From Flavobacteriaceae bacterium PS02337 (lineage in GTDB: Bacteria; Bacteroidota; Bacteroidia; Flavobacteriales; Flavobacteriaceae), in contig JASCOE010000012.1 of assembly GCA_029959285.1 (NCBI GenBank), positions 62,001 to 126,000 on the forward strand: DNA of 64,000 nucleotides. The letters run 5' to 3'. The notes under the pieces are model-generated. The model did no database searches. It was given only the letters and a program-made list of their open reading frames with translations, and had not been told where the DNA came from. Every line of letters starts with the position of its first letter. The stretch's first letter is position 1. Below are positions 1 through 10,200 of this stretch, piece after piece. Position numbers and translations under genes: made by a program.

Positions 1-409
1 TGTAATTCAGACTTATAATCCAAATCATAATACAATTCAGCAAGTTACAAACCATAATTATATAGGTATGTATAAAGAGCAATTGTATGACAGACAGATT
101 TACAAATATCCGCCTTATTTCAGGATTATCAAGCTGACTTTAAAGCATAAAGATTATGATAAATTGAAAGAAGGATCAATGTGGTTGTATCAGGTTTTGA
201 GTCAAAATCTTGGAATGCCAGTTTTAGGGCCAGAAGAACCAGCGATTAGCAGAATACGAAATGAATATATAAGGACTATATTAATTAAGATTCCGCAAAA
301 CCTGCATTTAGGAAACACAAAAAAAACTATTCAGAAAATGTTGAATAGTTTTGAGGCTGTTGCTCAATATAGAGCTATAAAAGTTGTCGTTAATGTAGAC
401 TTCTATTAA
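1..409 (+). CDS. priA: Primosomal protein N' (PriA helicase), C-terminal end only
   Basis: The reading frame is open from base 2, so the gene begins outside the window and only about the last 135 residues are seen. The segment around YDRQIYKYPPYFRIIKL and the LGPEEPAISRIRNEYIRTILIKI stretch (given here only as start and end landmarks: LGPEEPA, IRTILIKI) matches the C-terminal domain of PriA, the 3'-5' DNA helicase that restarts stalled replication forks. The ATG at 68 is internal, not a start. The stop codon overlaps the stop of the convergent LytTR regulator gene by four bases. The helicase core cannot be judged from what is present. Confidence 0.85.
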   Translation, partial: VIQTYNPNHNTIQQVTNHNYIGMYKEQLYDRQIYKYPPYFRIIKLTLKHKDYDKLKEGSMWLYQVLSQNLGMPVLGPEEPAISRIRNEYIRTILIKIPQNLHLGNTKKTIQKMLNSFEAVAQYRAIKVVVNVDFY

Positions 410-1104
410 GAAGGAGTAGAAAGCGCTTTTACTAGATCTTCTTTTTTGTTTCTGCTTAATGGAATTTTGGTAATACCGATTTCAGCAAATTTGCTGTTAA
501 AACGTTCTACCTTATCTATATTAATAATGTATGATTTATGTACACGAATAAATTTGTCTTTTGATAAATCATTTTCAAAAGATTTCATTGTAGAAAGTAC
601 AAGATTGCTATCGTCTTCAGTAACTACTCTAACGTAATCTCCAAACGCTTCAATCCATTTAATTTTTGAAGTGAAGATTTTAAGTTTTTTAAGATTACTT
701 TTAATGAAGATATGCTCGCCTTCTTCTTCTTTGATATCTTTTTTAAGAAGATGCATATCAATCGCTCTTTTTACAGACGCGTTGAAACGATCAACAGCAA
801 TAGGTTTTTGCAGATAATCTGTAGCATCATAATCAAAAGCTTTTAAAGCATATTCAGCTTTAGAAGTAATAAATATAATCTGAGGTTTAGATTTTAGTCC
901 GTCCAGGAAATCAAAACCATTGATAACTGGCATTTCAATATCAAGAAATATTAAATCGATATTGTTTAAAGAAATACAGCTTTTTGCTTCAATTGCATTA
1001 GAAAAGTCTCCGATTAAATGCAATCCAGGATGGTTATTTACCAATTTGGCAATAATTGTCCTCTGTATAGAACTATCATCTACAACGACACAGTTTAGTT
1101 TCAT
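406..1104 (-). CDS. LytTR-family response regulator
   Basis: This 232-residue protein has an N-terminal receiver domain (about residues 1-120) with the acidic pair VVDD at 7-10, the phospho-acceptor aspartate at about D55 in LIFLDIEMP, and the conserved lysine in YLQKP. A C-terminal LytTR DNA-binding domain follows (about 135-230), recognisable by IKWIEAFGDYVRV and FIRVHKSYIIN. The architecture predicts a transcription regulator controlled by a histidine kinase. No kinase gene lies beside it, so its partner is elsewhere. It is convergent with priA and divergent from the ribosomal operon. Its targets cannot be told from the sequence. Confidence 0.9.
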   Translation of the reverse strand: MKLNCVVVDDSSIQRTIIAKLVNNHPGLHLIGDFSNAIEAKSCISLNNIDLIFLDIEMPVINGFDFLDGLKSKPQIIFITSKAEYALKAFDYDATDYLQKPIAVDRFNASVKRAIDMHLLKKDIKEEEGEHIFIKSNLKKLKIFTSKIKWIEAFGDYVRVVTEDDSNLVLSTMKSFENDLSKDKFIRVHKSYIINIDKVERFNSKFAEIGITKIPLSRNKKEDLVKALSTPS

Positions 1105-1217
1105 AACTTTAAATTTAGAATAAATTCAGGATAGCAATAGTAAAAGTAATGGTTTTTTTGGAAAAATAACTAAAGTCGACGTATATTTTTTGCATTATGA
1201 CGAATAAAGGAAAAAAT

Positions 1218-1250
1218 TTGTTGTTTATTTAAAATTAATCATTACTTTTG
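1218..1250 (+). promoter_or_regulatory. Promoter of rpsF-rpsR-rplI
   Basis: TTGTTG at 1218-1223 and TACTTTTG at 1243-1250, with 19 bases between the second TTG and the -7 element, fit the flavobacterial consensus TTG-N17-23-TANNTTTG. Transcription should start about five bases downstream, giving a leader of about 27 nt before rpsF. The same TACTTTTGCACC core recurs before the arginine cluster. Confidence 0.75.
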
Positions 1251-1281
1251 CACCCAATTTTAACAAATAAATATTGTATTT

Positions 1282-1623
1282 ATGAATCATTATGAAACTG
1301 TTTTCATTTTAAATCCCGTTTTGTCTGAAGTTCAGGTGAAGGAAACAGTAACGAAATTTGAAGAATTTCTTACTAGTAGAGGAGCTGAAATGGTATCGAA
1401 AGAGGATTGGGGTCTGAAAAAAATGGCTTACGAAATCCAAAACAAAAAAAGTGGTTTTTACCATTTATTCGAATTCAAAGTAGCTGGAGAAGTTCTAATT
1501 GCTTTTGAAACTGAATTTAGACGTGACGAAAGAGTTATGCGTTTCTTAACTGTAAGTTTAGATAAACATGCTATTTCATGGGCGGAGAGAAGAAGAGCTA
1601 AATTAAAATCTACTAAAGCGTAA
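1282..1623 (+). CDS. rpsF: 30S ribosomal protein S6
   Basis: The 113-residue product begins [16 protein letters not shown], the typical S6 opening, and contains the S6 core [10 protein letters not shown] and [14 protein letters not shown]6 binds the central domain of 16S rRNA together with S18, whose gene follows after five bases. Length and order (rpsF-rpsR-rplI) are standard for Bacteroidota, where ssb is often absent from this cluster as here. It sits 32 bases downstream of a consensus promoter and is the first gene of the operon. Confidence 0.97.
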
Positions 1624-1628
1624 TTATT

Positions 1629-1925
1629 ATGTCTACAATTGAGCAATCTGCAAAAGGAAAAAAAGACGGAGATATCAGATATTTAACGCCTTTAAACATT
1701 GAAACTAACAAAACTAAAAAGTATTGCCGTTTCAAAAAATCAGGAATCAAATACATCGATTACAAAGATGCTGATTTCTTATTGAAATTCGTAAATGAGC
1801 AAGGAAAAATTCTTCCTCGTCGTTTAACTGGAACTTCATTAAAATACCAAAGAAAAGTTTCTGTAGCTGTAAAAAGAGCTCGTCACTTAGCTTTAATGCC
1901 ATACGTGGCCGATTTATTAAAATAG
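1629..1925 (+). CDS. rpsR: 30S ribosomal protein S18
   Basis: The 98-residue protein contains the S18 signature: [17 protein letters not shown], the [12 protein letters not shown] segment and the closing basic stretch [13 protein letters not shown]18 forms a heterodimer with S6 on 16S rRNA. The gene lies five bases after rpsF and 68 bases before rplI, in one operon. The roughly 25 N-terminal residues before the conserved core are lysine-rich and variable, as is common in this phylum. Confidence 0.97.
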
Positions 1926-1993
1926 TATAAAAAAATCTAGTCGCTGGTTTCTGTTTAATCAGAACCTAACTTCTAAAATATAAGGACAACAAC

Positions 1994-2434
1994 ATGGAAA
2001 TTATTTTAAAACAAGACGTACAAAACTTAGGATTTAAAGATGATGTAGTATCTGTAAAACCTGGTTACGGACGTAACTTCTTGATTCCTCAAGGTTTTGC
2101 TAGTTTAGCAACTCCTTCTGCTAAAAAAGTTTTAGCTGAAAATTTAAAACAAAGAGCTCACAAAGAAGCTAAAGTTGTTGCTGATGCAAAAGCAACTGCT
2201 GAAACTTTAAAAGCTCTTGAAATTAAAATTAGTGCTAAAGCTGGTGGAGAAAAACTTTTTGGTTCTGTTACTAATATCGATATTGCTGAGGCATTAGAGA
2301 AATCAGGTAACGCTATCGATAGAAAATTCATCACAAGCGGAATCGTTAAACGTACAGGAAAATACAACGCAAGCATCCGTTTACACAGAGATGTAATTGT
2401 TGAATTACCATACGAAATTGTTGCTGAAAAGTAA
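1994..2434 (+). CDS. rplI: 50S ribosomal protein L9
   Basis: The 146-residue product starts MEIILKQDVQNLGFKDDVV and includes VKPGYGRNFLIPQGFA, the N-terminal RNA-binding domain of L9. A helical linker (about 45-75) joins it to the C-terminal domain with KLFGSVTNIDIAEAL. L9 bridges the L1 stalk region of 23S rRNA and reaches towards neighbouring ribosomes. It is the last gene of the S6-S18-L9 operon and is followed by a clear hairpin terminator. Confidence 0.97.
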   Translation: MEIILKQDVQNLGFKDDVVSVKPGYGRNFLIPQGFASLATPSAKKVLAENLKQRAHKEAKVVADAKATAETLKALEIKISAKAGGEKLFGSVTNIDIAEALEKSGNAIDRKFITSGIVKRTGKYNASIRLHRDVIVELPYEIVAEK

Positions 2435-2453
2435 TAGTTCGAAATTCTATACT

Positions 2454-2480
2454 AAAATCCCGATGCAAATCGGGATTTTT
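2454..2480 (+). terminator. Rho-independent terminator of the rplI operon
   Basis: AAATCCCGAT at 2455-2464 and ATCGGGATTT at 2469-2478 pair perfectly around a GCAA loop and are followed by more T residues. It sits 20 bases after the rplI stop. Confidence 0.9.
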
Positions 2481-2504
2481 TTGTTTAATACAAGACCAAT
2501 ATTA

Positions 2505-2577
2505 ATAATTAGACTTATGGTTGAAGGTTTATGGCATATTGCTTAAAGCCAACAGCGTAAAGCATAAAGCCTAAAAA
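2505..2577. repeat. Short word-like repeat in a spacer
   Basis: The spacer between the rplI terminator and the next gene holds degenerate copies of a short word (TTAAAGCC, GTAAAGCATAAAGCC). It resembles other simple, sentence-like repeats in spacers of this window. No function is visible. Confidence 0.35.
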
Positions 2578-2580
2578 AAA

Positions 2581-3054
2581 ATGAAATACGCAAGATTAAC
2601 AAAAGAACAGTTTGACGAATTACATGCTGAATTTGCAAGCTTTTTAGCTACCCAGACAATTGATAAAAAAGAATGGGACGAACTTAAAATCAACAAACCA
2701 GAAGTTGCAGAACAGGAATTAGATGTTTTCTCTGATCTTATTTGGGAAGGTGTGTTGTCTAGAGCAGAGTATTTAGAGCATTTTTCTAAAAATCATATCT
2801 TTTTATTTCATTGTTTTGATACTTACATTCAATCTATCGTTTTGAAATCTCTTTCTCCTGAAACTGATTTTTTGACAAAAGATGGACTGCAATGGTTAAG
2901 TGATAATATGTTTACAGAAAACATTGAAATGAAAGTTGGAAAAAAAGTTTTTACTGAAGAACGTAATATTTCCATTTTTGAATTGATTAAACAAGGTGCG
3001 TTTTTAAGTGATGGACAACTATTTAATCAAATTAATACGATTATCGAGTCATAA
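2581..3054 (+). CDS. Uncharacterised conserved protein, DUF6495-like
   Basis: The 157-residue soluble protein has no signal peptide or membrane segment. It is acidic, with aromatic-rich helices such as EYLEHFSKNHIFLFHCFDTY. I recognise it as a protein found downstream of rplI in Flavobacteriaceae and usually listed only as a domain of unknown function (DUF6495, from memory). No catalytic motif is apparent. It has its own terminator immediately downstream and is separated from rplI by another one, so it is probably transcribed alone. Confidence 0.7.
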   Translation: MKYARLTKEQFDELHAEFASFLATQTIDKKEWDELKINKPEVAEQELDVFSDLIWEGVLSRAEYLEHFSKNHIFLFHCFDTYIQSIVLKSLSPETDFLTKDGLQWLSDNMFTENIEMKVGKKVFTEERNISIFELIKQGAFLSDGQLFNQINTIIES

Positions 3055-3075
3055 TTTAGTTAAATGCATTTTGAA

Positions 3076-3115
3076 AAAGGCAAACAATTGATTGTTAATT
3101 GTTTGCCTTTTTTTT
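3076..3115 (+). terminator. Strong hairpin terminator
   Basis: AAAGGCAAACAATT (3076-3089) pairs with AATTGTTTGCCTTT (3097-3110) around a seven-base loop and runs into a T tract. It ends the transcript of the preceding uncharacterised gene. Confidence 0.9.
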
Positions 3116-4257
3116 GTTTTTTTAACTTTTGTTTAAACTTTTATTCTTTTTTGAGTAGGTATTTCTACGTGTTTACTTTCGATTTTTTAATCTTTCAACA
3201 AAAAAACTCCGAATATTCACTTCGTCGATATTTTGGTATTAATTACGGATAATTTATAGTTTACTTTTTTTAAAAATGTAAGATTTTACTTTTATTTTTA
3301 ATATTTAACATTTTTTTCTTCATTTTTTGTTTAAGAAAGTTATAGCGGTACAATTTTGTTAAAGCAGTTGATTTTTCTGATGTTTTTGAATGATGAGAAA
3401 CGTAAGTATTACTGGTTTGAATGAAATTATAAGAATTTTATGCTTGTTTTGTGTTTTTGTTTTATTTAATTTTAGAATACAAAAGTTAAACAAAGTTTTT
3501 GGCTTTAGTAATCATAAAGATTTAAATGGAAATGAATATTTTTTTTGACATTAATATTGATATTTCATTTGATGTTTTTAAGATTTAAAAAAATCTAATA
3601 ATAACTTAATAAGTGTGTCTATGGAGTTGACAATTACTTTCTTTATCAAATTTACTTTAGTTGTTTGTTTTGTTCTTTCTCTAAACTATCTTTTAGAATT
3701 AGTTTATCGTAAAGACAAATTAGATTTTTCTTCACTTTTACAACTTATATTAAATTTTACATTTTTTAAGTTTCTATTTTTTTTATTGCCTTTTTGGTTT
3801 AACAAAAAGGGAAAATTTTGCAGTACATAAAAACTTTTGATCAATATTAGTTTTAAGCTTAATCAAACTTAAAATTGTGAAGAAAGCTTAATCAACTTTC
3901 TTTAAAAATATTCAATCAAAACGATATAAAGAGAATTACCCCATTCTACTTTAACTAAAGTTTTCATTATGAAAATTAGACCTGCAACAAATCACTCCTC
4001 TGGAAAAAATGACTACAATCATTTTTTCTCACAAAAAAAAGAATGCTTTTTATTTCAGAGAGATAAAAACTGTTCTTCGGTATATTTTGATATACCAAAT
4101 TCAACATAATTTTTTTACGAAACTCAATTTAAATACTTGTTATTAAGTTTTTAGGTTTTGTTTTAACTGTTTGATTTATAATTGATTGTTTAATTGCGTA
4201 GGTGCTTGCACTTATTGCGAGAGGTGTTTTATTGTCCATTTTCTAATCTTCCAAATT
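3116..4257. other. AT-rich 1.1-kb spacer upstream of the giant surface-protein gene
   Basis: This stretch has no recognisable gene. Two short frames exist on the plus strand. One at 3621-3830 (69 codons) is very rich in Phe, Leu and Ile and could encode two membrane helices, but its composition is what AT-rich noncoding DNA would give. The other at 3969-4109 encodes a 46-residue peptide of mixed composition beginning MKIRPATNHSSGKNDYNHFF. Neither has a known family. A small hairpin (CTTGCA/TGCGAG, about 4205-4221) lies shortly before the giant gene. The region probably holds the promoter and a long leader. Confidence 0.5.
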
Positions 4258-7200
4258 ATGAAAAAAAATTTTACTTTTTGTAATCTCAAGCACCAAATGA
4301 GATTATTAGGACTTTTAACTTTATTTCTAATATGCGGTAATGCATTTTCACAAACTGTTTGTAGACCTACGTCTGAAACAAATAGTCAAGGTGGATTATT
4401 GTGTATTGGATTAAATGTTGATAGTCCTGCCAACGCTTATGATAGTGCGGGCCTAACAACTTTCGCTACGCTGACGAACGCTGTCGGTGTTGGCTGTTTT
4501 GTTGAAGAAACACTAAATCTAGGTCAAACGGCGAGGGCTGGAGATCAAATTGCCATTTATTTTGGTACTGGTAACGGTCTGCTTGATGTAGGTTTATTGT
4601 CTAATGCTTCTATTCAAGCAAAAAACAATGGAACGAATGTGGGTTCAAATGTGGCTTTAAATAGTCCGCTTTTGAACCTAAACCTGTTGACAGGTAATAC
4701 TGTAGCAGTGGCTAAATACACTTTAACTGGTGATGCTAATCAAATTCAAATTCAAGTAGGAGGACTTGTAAGTCTTTTAGTAAGCTTGAGAATTTATGAT
4801 GTTCGTTTAGAATATGCACAGCCAACGATAACAGGTGGTTTAACACAAACTGTCTGTGCAGGATCTGCTACGACACTTACTACGACACCTGCGGCAGGAA
4901 CCACTTTAGCTTGGTATAGTTCTGCTTCGTCTACAACTGCATTAGCAACAGGAAACTCTTTTACAACTCCTGTTCTAAATGCTACAACAACTTATTATGT
5001 TGGAATTTCACGTATTGGAAGTTGCGAAGGCAATGTTCGTGTGCCTGTTGTTTTAAATGTTTCCAATCCAGTTGCACCAGCAGTTAGTAATATTGGCACA
5101 ACAGTTTGTTCAAGTGGAGCAACTCAGCAAACAACTTTGTCACTCGTAAATGCTATTCCAGGAACAACTTATTCTTGGTATTCTGTTGCAACGGGCGGAA
5201 CAGCTTTAGCCACAGGAACAACATATTCGCCAACGGTTCCTTTAGGCACTACTTCTTTTTATGTTGAAGGTGCTATAGGAACTTGTATTAGTCCGACTCG
5301 TGCTCAGGTAAATGTTGTTTCGACAGCAGTTCCAGCTACTCCAACAGTTCTAACACAAAGTGTTACGATTCAATCTGGACAAAATGCTACTCTAAGCGCT
5401 TCAACTTCTGAAGTGGGAGCTCAATTAAATTGGTATGAAACAGTTACAGGAGGAACTGCAGTAGCTACAAATACCTCAAATTTTACTACACCAATTTTGA
5501 CTGCTACAAAAACATATTCCGTAGAGGCGCAAAGTCCAAATGGAAATTGCGTTAGTGCGATAAGAGTTCCTATCGTGGTTACAGTTCAGGCGGCATCTTT
5601 AGTAGGATGTCTAGAAGCAGGAAGCCAGCAGATAGTTCAAAATGGTTTATGTTTATTGTGTAGTTCTGCAAATCCAAATAACGCAGTTGATGGAAATCCA
5701 GCAACAGCTACACGATTAACAGTTCCTATTGGTTTGATAAATGGATATGTTCAGCAAACATTACAATTTAATAATCCAGGAAAAGCCGGAGACATTGTTG
5801 ATGTTGAAATGGAATTACCTGGAGGTTTGGCTGATGTTTCTTTATTAGGATCTGTTAGTTTAGCAACTTATAATGGAGCAACTTACAACAATGATAGAGT
5901 TTCGATAAATAATAATTCTTTAGTTACTTTACAATTGTTAAGCGGTAACCGCTTTAGAGCTAGTGTTACGGCTGGTGCTAATTTTGATCGTGTAGAAATT
6001 CGATTGGGAGGTTTAGCAACTTTATTAACGACTGTAGATATTTACCAAGCGACATATAGATTTAAAGCGCCTGCTATTTCTGGTAATGCTACAATATGTA
6101 GCGGACAAGCAGCTTCTTTGACTGCTGCACTTGCAGTTGGTGAAACTATAAATTGGTATAGCGCAACGACTGGAGGAACTTCATTAGCTTCTACTGCTTC
6201 ATTTACAACACCTGCATTAAGCATTCCGACAACTTATTATGTTCAAGTTACAAGAAATGGTTGTGTAAATAGCGAAAGAAATCCAGTTCAAATATCGATT
6301 ACAACTCCTATACAACCTATAGTTACTGCATCACCAACAACAATTTGTAGCGGACAATCGACTACATTAACGGTTCAAGCTCCAGTTGCAGGAACTATTT
6401 ATAATTGGTATGATGCTGCAACAGGAGGTAATTTAGTATTTACAGGTACTTCATTTACAACTCCTACATTGACAGTTAATACTAACTATTATGTAGAAGC
6501 TGCTATTGGAACTTGTACTTCATTAACACGTACTCCTGTAAATCTGATAGTTACTCCAGTACCAGCTACACCAACATTTGCAGCATCAAATGTAATTATT
6601 CAATCTGGTCAAACAGTAACATTATCAGTTCAGAACCCAGTTGCTGGAGTTAGATACAATTGGTTTGATGTGCCTACGGGAGGAACTTCAGTTGCTTTAA
6701 ATGCAACATCATTTACGCCTACACCAGCATTAACTGCAAACAAAACATATTATGTTGAAGCCGTAAATATTGCAACTGACTGTGCTAATCCAGTAAGAGG
6801 AGTAATCACTGTAACGGTAATTGCAAATGCAAGTACTTGTTTGCAGGCTGGAACGCAGGTAACATCTTATGAGGCAACTCCACCACTTTCATTATGTGTG
6901 GGATGTACTGTATTAAATCCAAATAATTCGGTTGATGGTGACTTTAATACGTATGCACAGTTCACAGTCCCAGTTGGTTTAGGAGGTTATATTCAGCAAG
7001 ATTTAACTTTTGCTAATCCTGGACAAGCGGGTGATATTATTGATGTAGAGTTAGAAATTCCGGGGGGTGTCTTGGATGTGACAGCTTTATCATATATAAG
7101 TTTAGCAACTTATAATGGAGGCACTTTTAATAATGACAGAATTTCAATAAATAATAATTTATTAAATATTCAATTATTATCAGGGAATAGATTTAAAGCT

Positions 7201-10200
7201 AGTTTTGTTGCAGTTGCTCCGTTTAACCGACTTGAAGTTAGATATAATGCCGGAGTTTCAGCTTTAACAAGTTTATATCTTTATCAGGCTTCTTATAGAT
7301 ATCCAAATGCAACAATAACAGGAGCAACGTCACCGATTTGTGTTGGAGGAACTGCTACATTATCGGCATCTTCTACAGGAACAGAAACTTATACTTGGTA
7401 TAATGCGGCAGTAGGAGGAAGCATAGTAGCTGTAAGTCCAACAGCTCCTTTAACAACTTCAACTACATATTATTTACAAGGAACAAGAAATGGAACTTGT
7501 GAGAATAGTATTCGTCAGGCAGTTACTGTAAATGTGTTGCCAATTCCAACAGCGGCAGATATTGTAATTCCGACACCAGTTGAAGCAAGTTGTGCAGGTA
7601 GTGTTGTTTTAAACCCGTCAACTGCAATTGCAGGAGCACAATTTAGATATTACACAGATCAGAATAAAACAACAGAAATTGTAAACGGAACTACAATTGG
7701 AACCGTAACATTTACTAAAGATGCTGTAACAGGAGCACTTACTATAAATGGTTTGAATGCGACAGGGACTCCTTACAATTATTTTATAGCAGCTTCAAAT
7801 GGTGGAACTTGTGAAAATGTGAATGGAACTTTAAAACAAGTGACCGTTAATTTCCCTTCAACTACTGTTTTAACTGTAAATGCTAATCCGGCACCAGGTT
7901 GTGGTAGTTTTAATTTAGGAAATGCAATTACAAATTTTGATTCTACAGGAAATACTACTTATACTTTTTATAATCCTTCAAATACTGTAATTACCGCAGA
8001 TGCAGCGGGTAATATCACAATAGGAGGAGTTTATTCAATAGAAGCTCAACGTACAGGAGATACTTGTCCAGCGGTAAGACAATCTGTAACAGTTGTTATT
8101 AATGCTTTGCCGAGTTTGGTAGTCACAAATCCTCAAGAGTCAGTAAATGTTGGAACAAATGTTACTTTAACTGCAACTTCTACAGGAACAATTACTTGGT
8201 TTGATCCGCAAGGAAATGCTTTAGCGGGACCACCTTTTTCAACTGGAGTATTAAATACACCGGGAGTTTATACTTATACTGCTGTTGCTAGCGATGGAAT
8301 TTGCAGCAGAACAGCAACAAAAGTGATAAATGTAATTGATTTGAGTAATTGTCAGTCATTGGCAGAACGCGTTTATGCTACTGCTCAAACTTCAGGTAAT
8401 AATATCACAGGAACCGTTACTAATGGAGCGAATGCTGTTGATGGAAATCCGCAAACATTCTCAACAATAACTACAGGATTAGGACTTTTAGGTATCGGTA
8501 CAACTTGGCAGAATTTAACTTGGCCAGCAAACATTGTTAAAGGTACGCCAGTAACGGTTAAGTTAGGTTCTGAATACAGTTTATTGGCAGTTGGTCAGAA
8601 TTTATCAGTAATTGGAACTAAAAATGGTGTTGCTATTGGAGCTATGCAGTCTGTTTCCGGAACATTATTAAACTTAGTTTCAGGAGATAATACTTATGAA
8701 TTTACTTTCGTTCCTTCAGATGCATCAGGTCCACAGGATTATGATGGAATCCGTATTCAGTCTGCTTCACTTTTAAGTGTGGCCCAAAACACGAAAGTAT
8801 TTGATGCTCATTATAACAGACAAGTTACGGCAGTAGCTTGTACACCTGGAGATATTCAAGATATTTTTTATGGAACAACAGATTTAGGTCTTCCAGTTGG
8901 AGCTGTAACAGCTGCGGTTGGAGTAAGCGATGCGTGGAATATTGCTGATAATGATGTAACAACTTTTGCTACAATGTATAGTGGAGTTGGTGCTTTAGCT
9001 GCAGCTGATTTAACTGTTCAATTTAAAACACCTTCTGTAGTAAGTGATACTTTAAGAATTGTAATTTCTAAACCAGGAGCGCTTTTAGATGTAAACTTAC
9101 TTACAGGATTTTCAATTCAGCGTTATTTAGGGAATGTTGCTGTTGGAGCTCCGATTCAAAATACAAGTACTTTGCTAAGTTTAAGATTATTACCAGGAAA
9201 TTCTATAGCAATGGTATTGGTTTCATCTCCTACAGAAATTTACGATAGAGTTAGAATTCGTTTAGGTGGTGTTGCTGGTGTGTTAGATTTCTTAAGAGTT
9301 CACACTGTAGAAAGAACAGCAAATACTACTGTTATTGGAGCAGATCCTCAAAATAAAATAACAGTTTGCCCAGGAAGTACTATTACGCTTCAAATTCCTG
9401 AACAAGCTTGTTCTACTTATATTTGGTATGATGCAGAAACAGGTGGAAATTCTGTTGCAACAGGTATTTCTTATACAATACCAGCAAATTTACCAGCAGG
9501 AATTTATAAATATTACGTACAGCCAGTACGTTACGGCTGTGAAACTTTTGCTAGAGGAGAAGTTACTGTTGAAGTAAAAGCTTCAGCTCCAGTTAATGCT
9601 TTAACAGATATTACTTTGAATGGAGGAACATCAACATCTGTTTGTACAGCTTCTGGATCAGTAACTTTAGCAACAAGTTTGAGCGGAACGCCACTTTTAA
9701 CTAATCCAGTTTATTCTTGGTATAGTTTTAATGGAACTACAAGTGTATTAATTTCAGGAGAAACAACTTCACAATTAATAGTAAACGGATTAGCTCCGGG
9801 AACTTATACTTATTTTGTTGGAGTGACTTCAGATCAATTTTGTGAAACTGCAGCTGCAGATCGTAAACAAATTACATTTACAATTTTACCTCCTTCTACA
9901 GCAAATGATATTGTAGTTGATGATGTAACAGTTTGTCACGATTCGCCAGGAGTATTAACTCCAACTGCGCCAACATTAACAAGTCCAATCTTTACTTGGT
10001 ATTTGGATGCTAATAAAACGCAGCCAATTGCAAATGGAGCTGTTATCAACGGTGTTACTTACACAATAGATACAACTGGAAAATTAACAGCTGTTGGATT
10101 GACAGAAGCGATGAGTCCGATTAGATATTATGTCGCGGTTTCTAGCACAAATACTTGTGAGAATCTTGCAGGAACATTGCAAGACGCTGTAATACTTATT

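Noticed and set aside
3621-3830. 69-codon hydrophobic frame in the spacer
   Set aside because: Composition (mostly Phe, Leu, Ile, Lys, Asn) is what AT-rich noncoding DNA yields; no family, promoter or spacing supports it.
4186-4257. Extended N-terminus of the giant protein from an earlier start
   Set aside because: It would place 24 cysteine-rich residues before a normal signal peptide; the ATG at 4258 gives a standard one.
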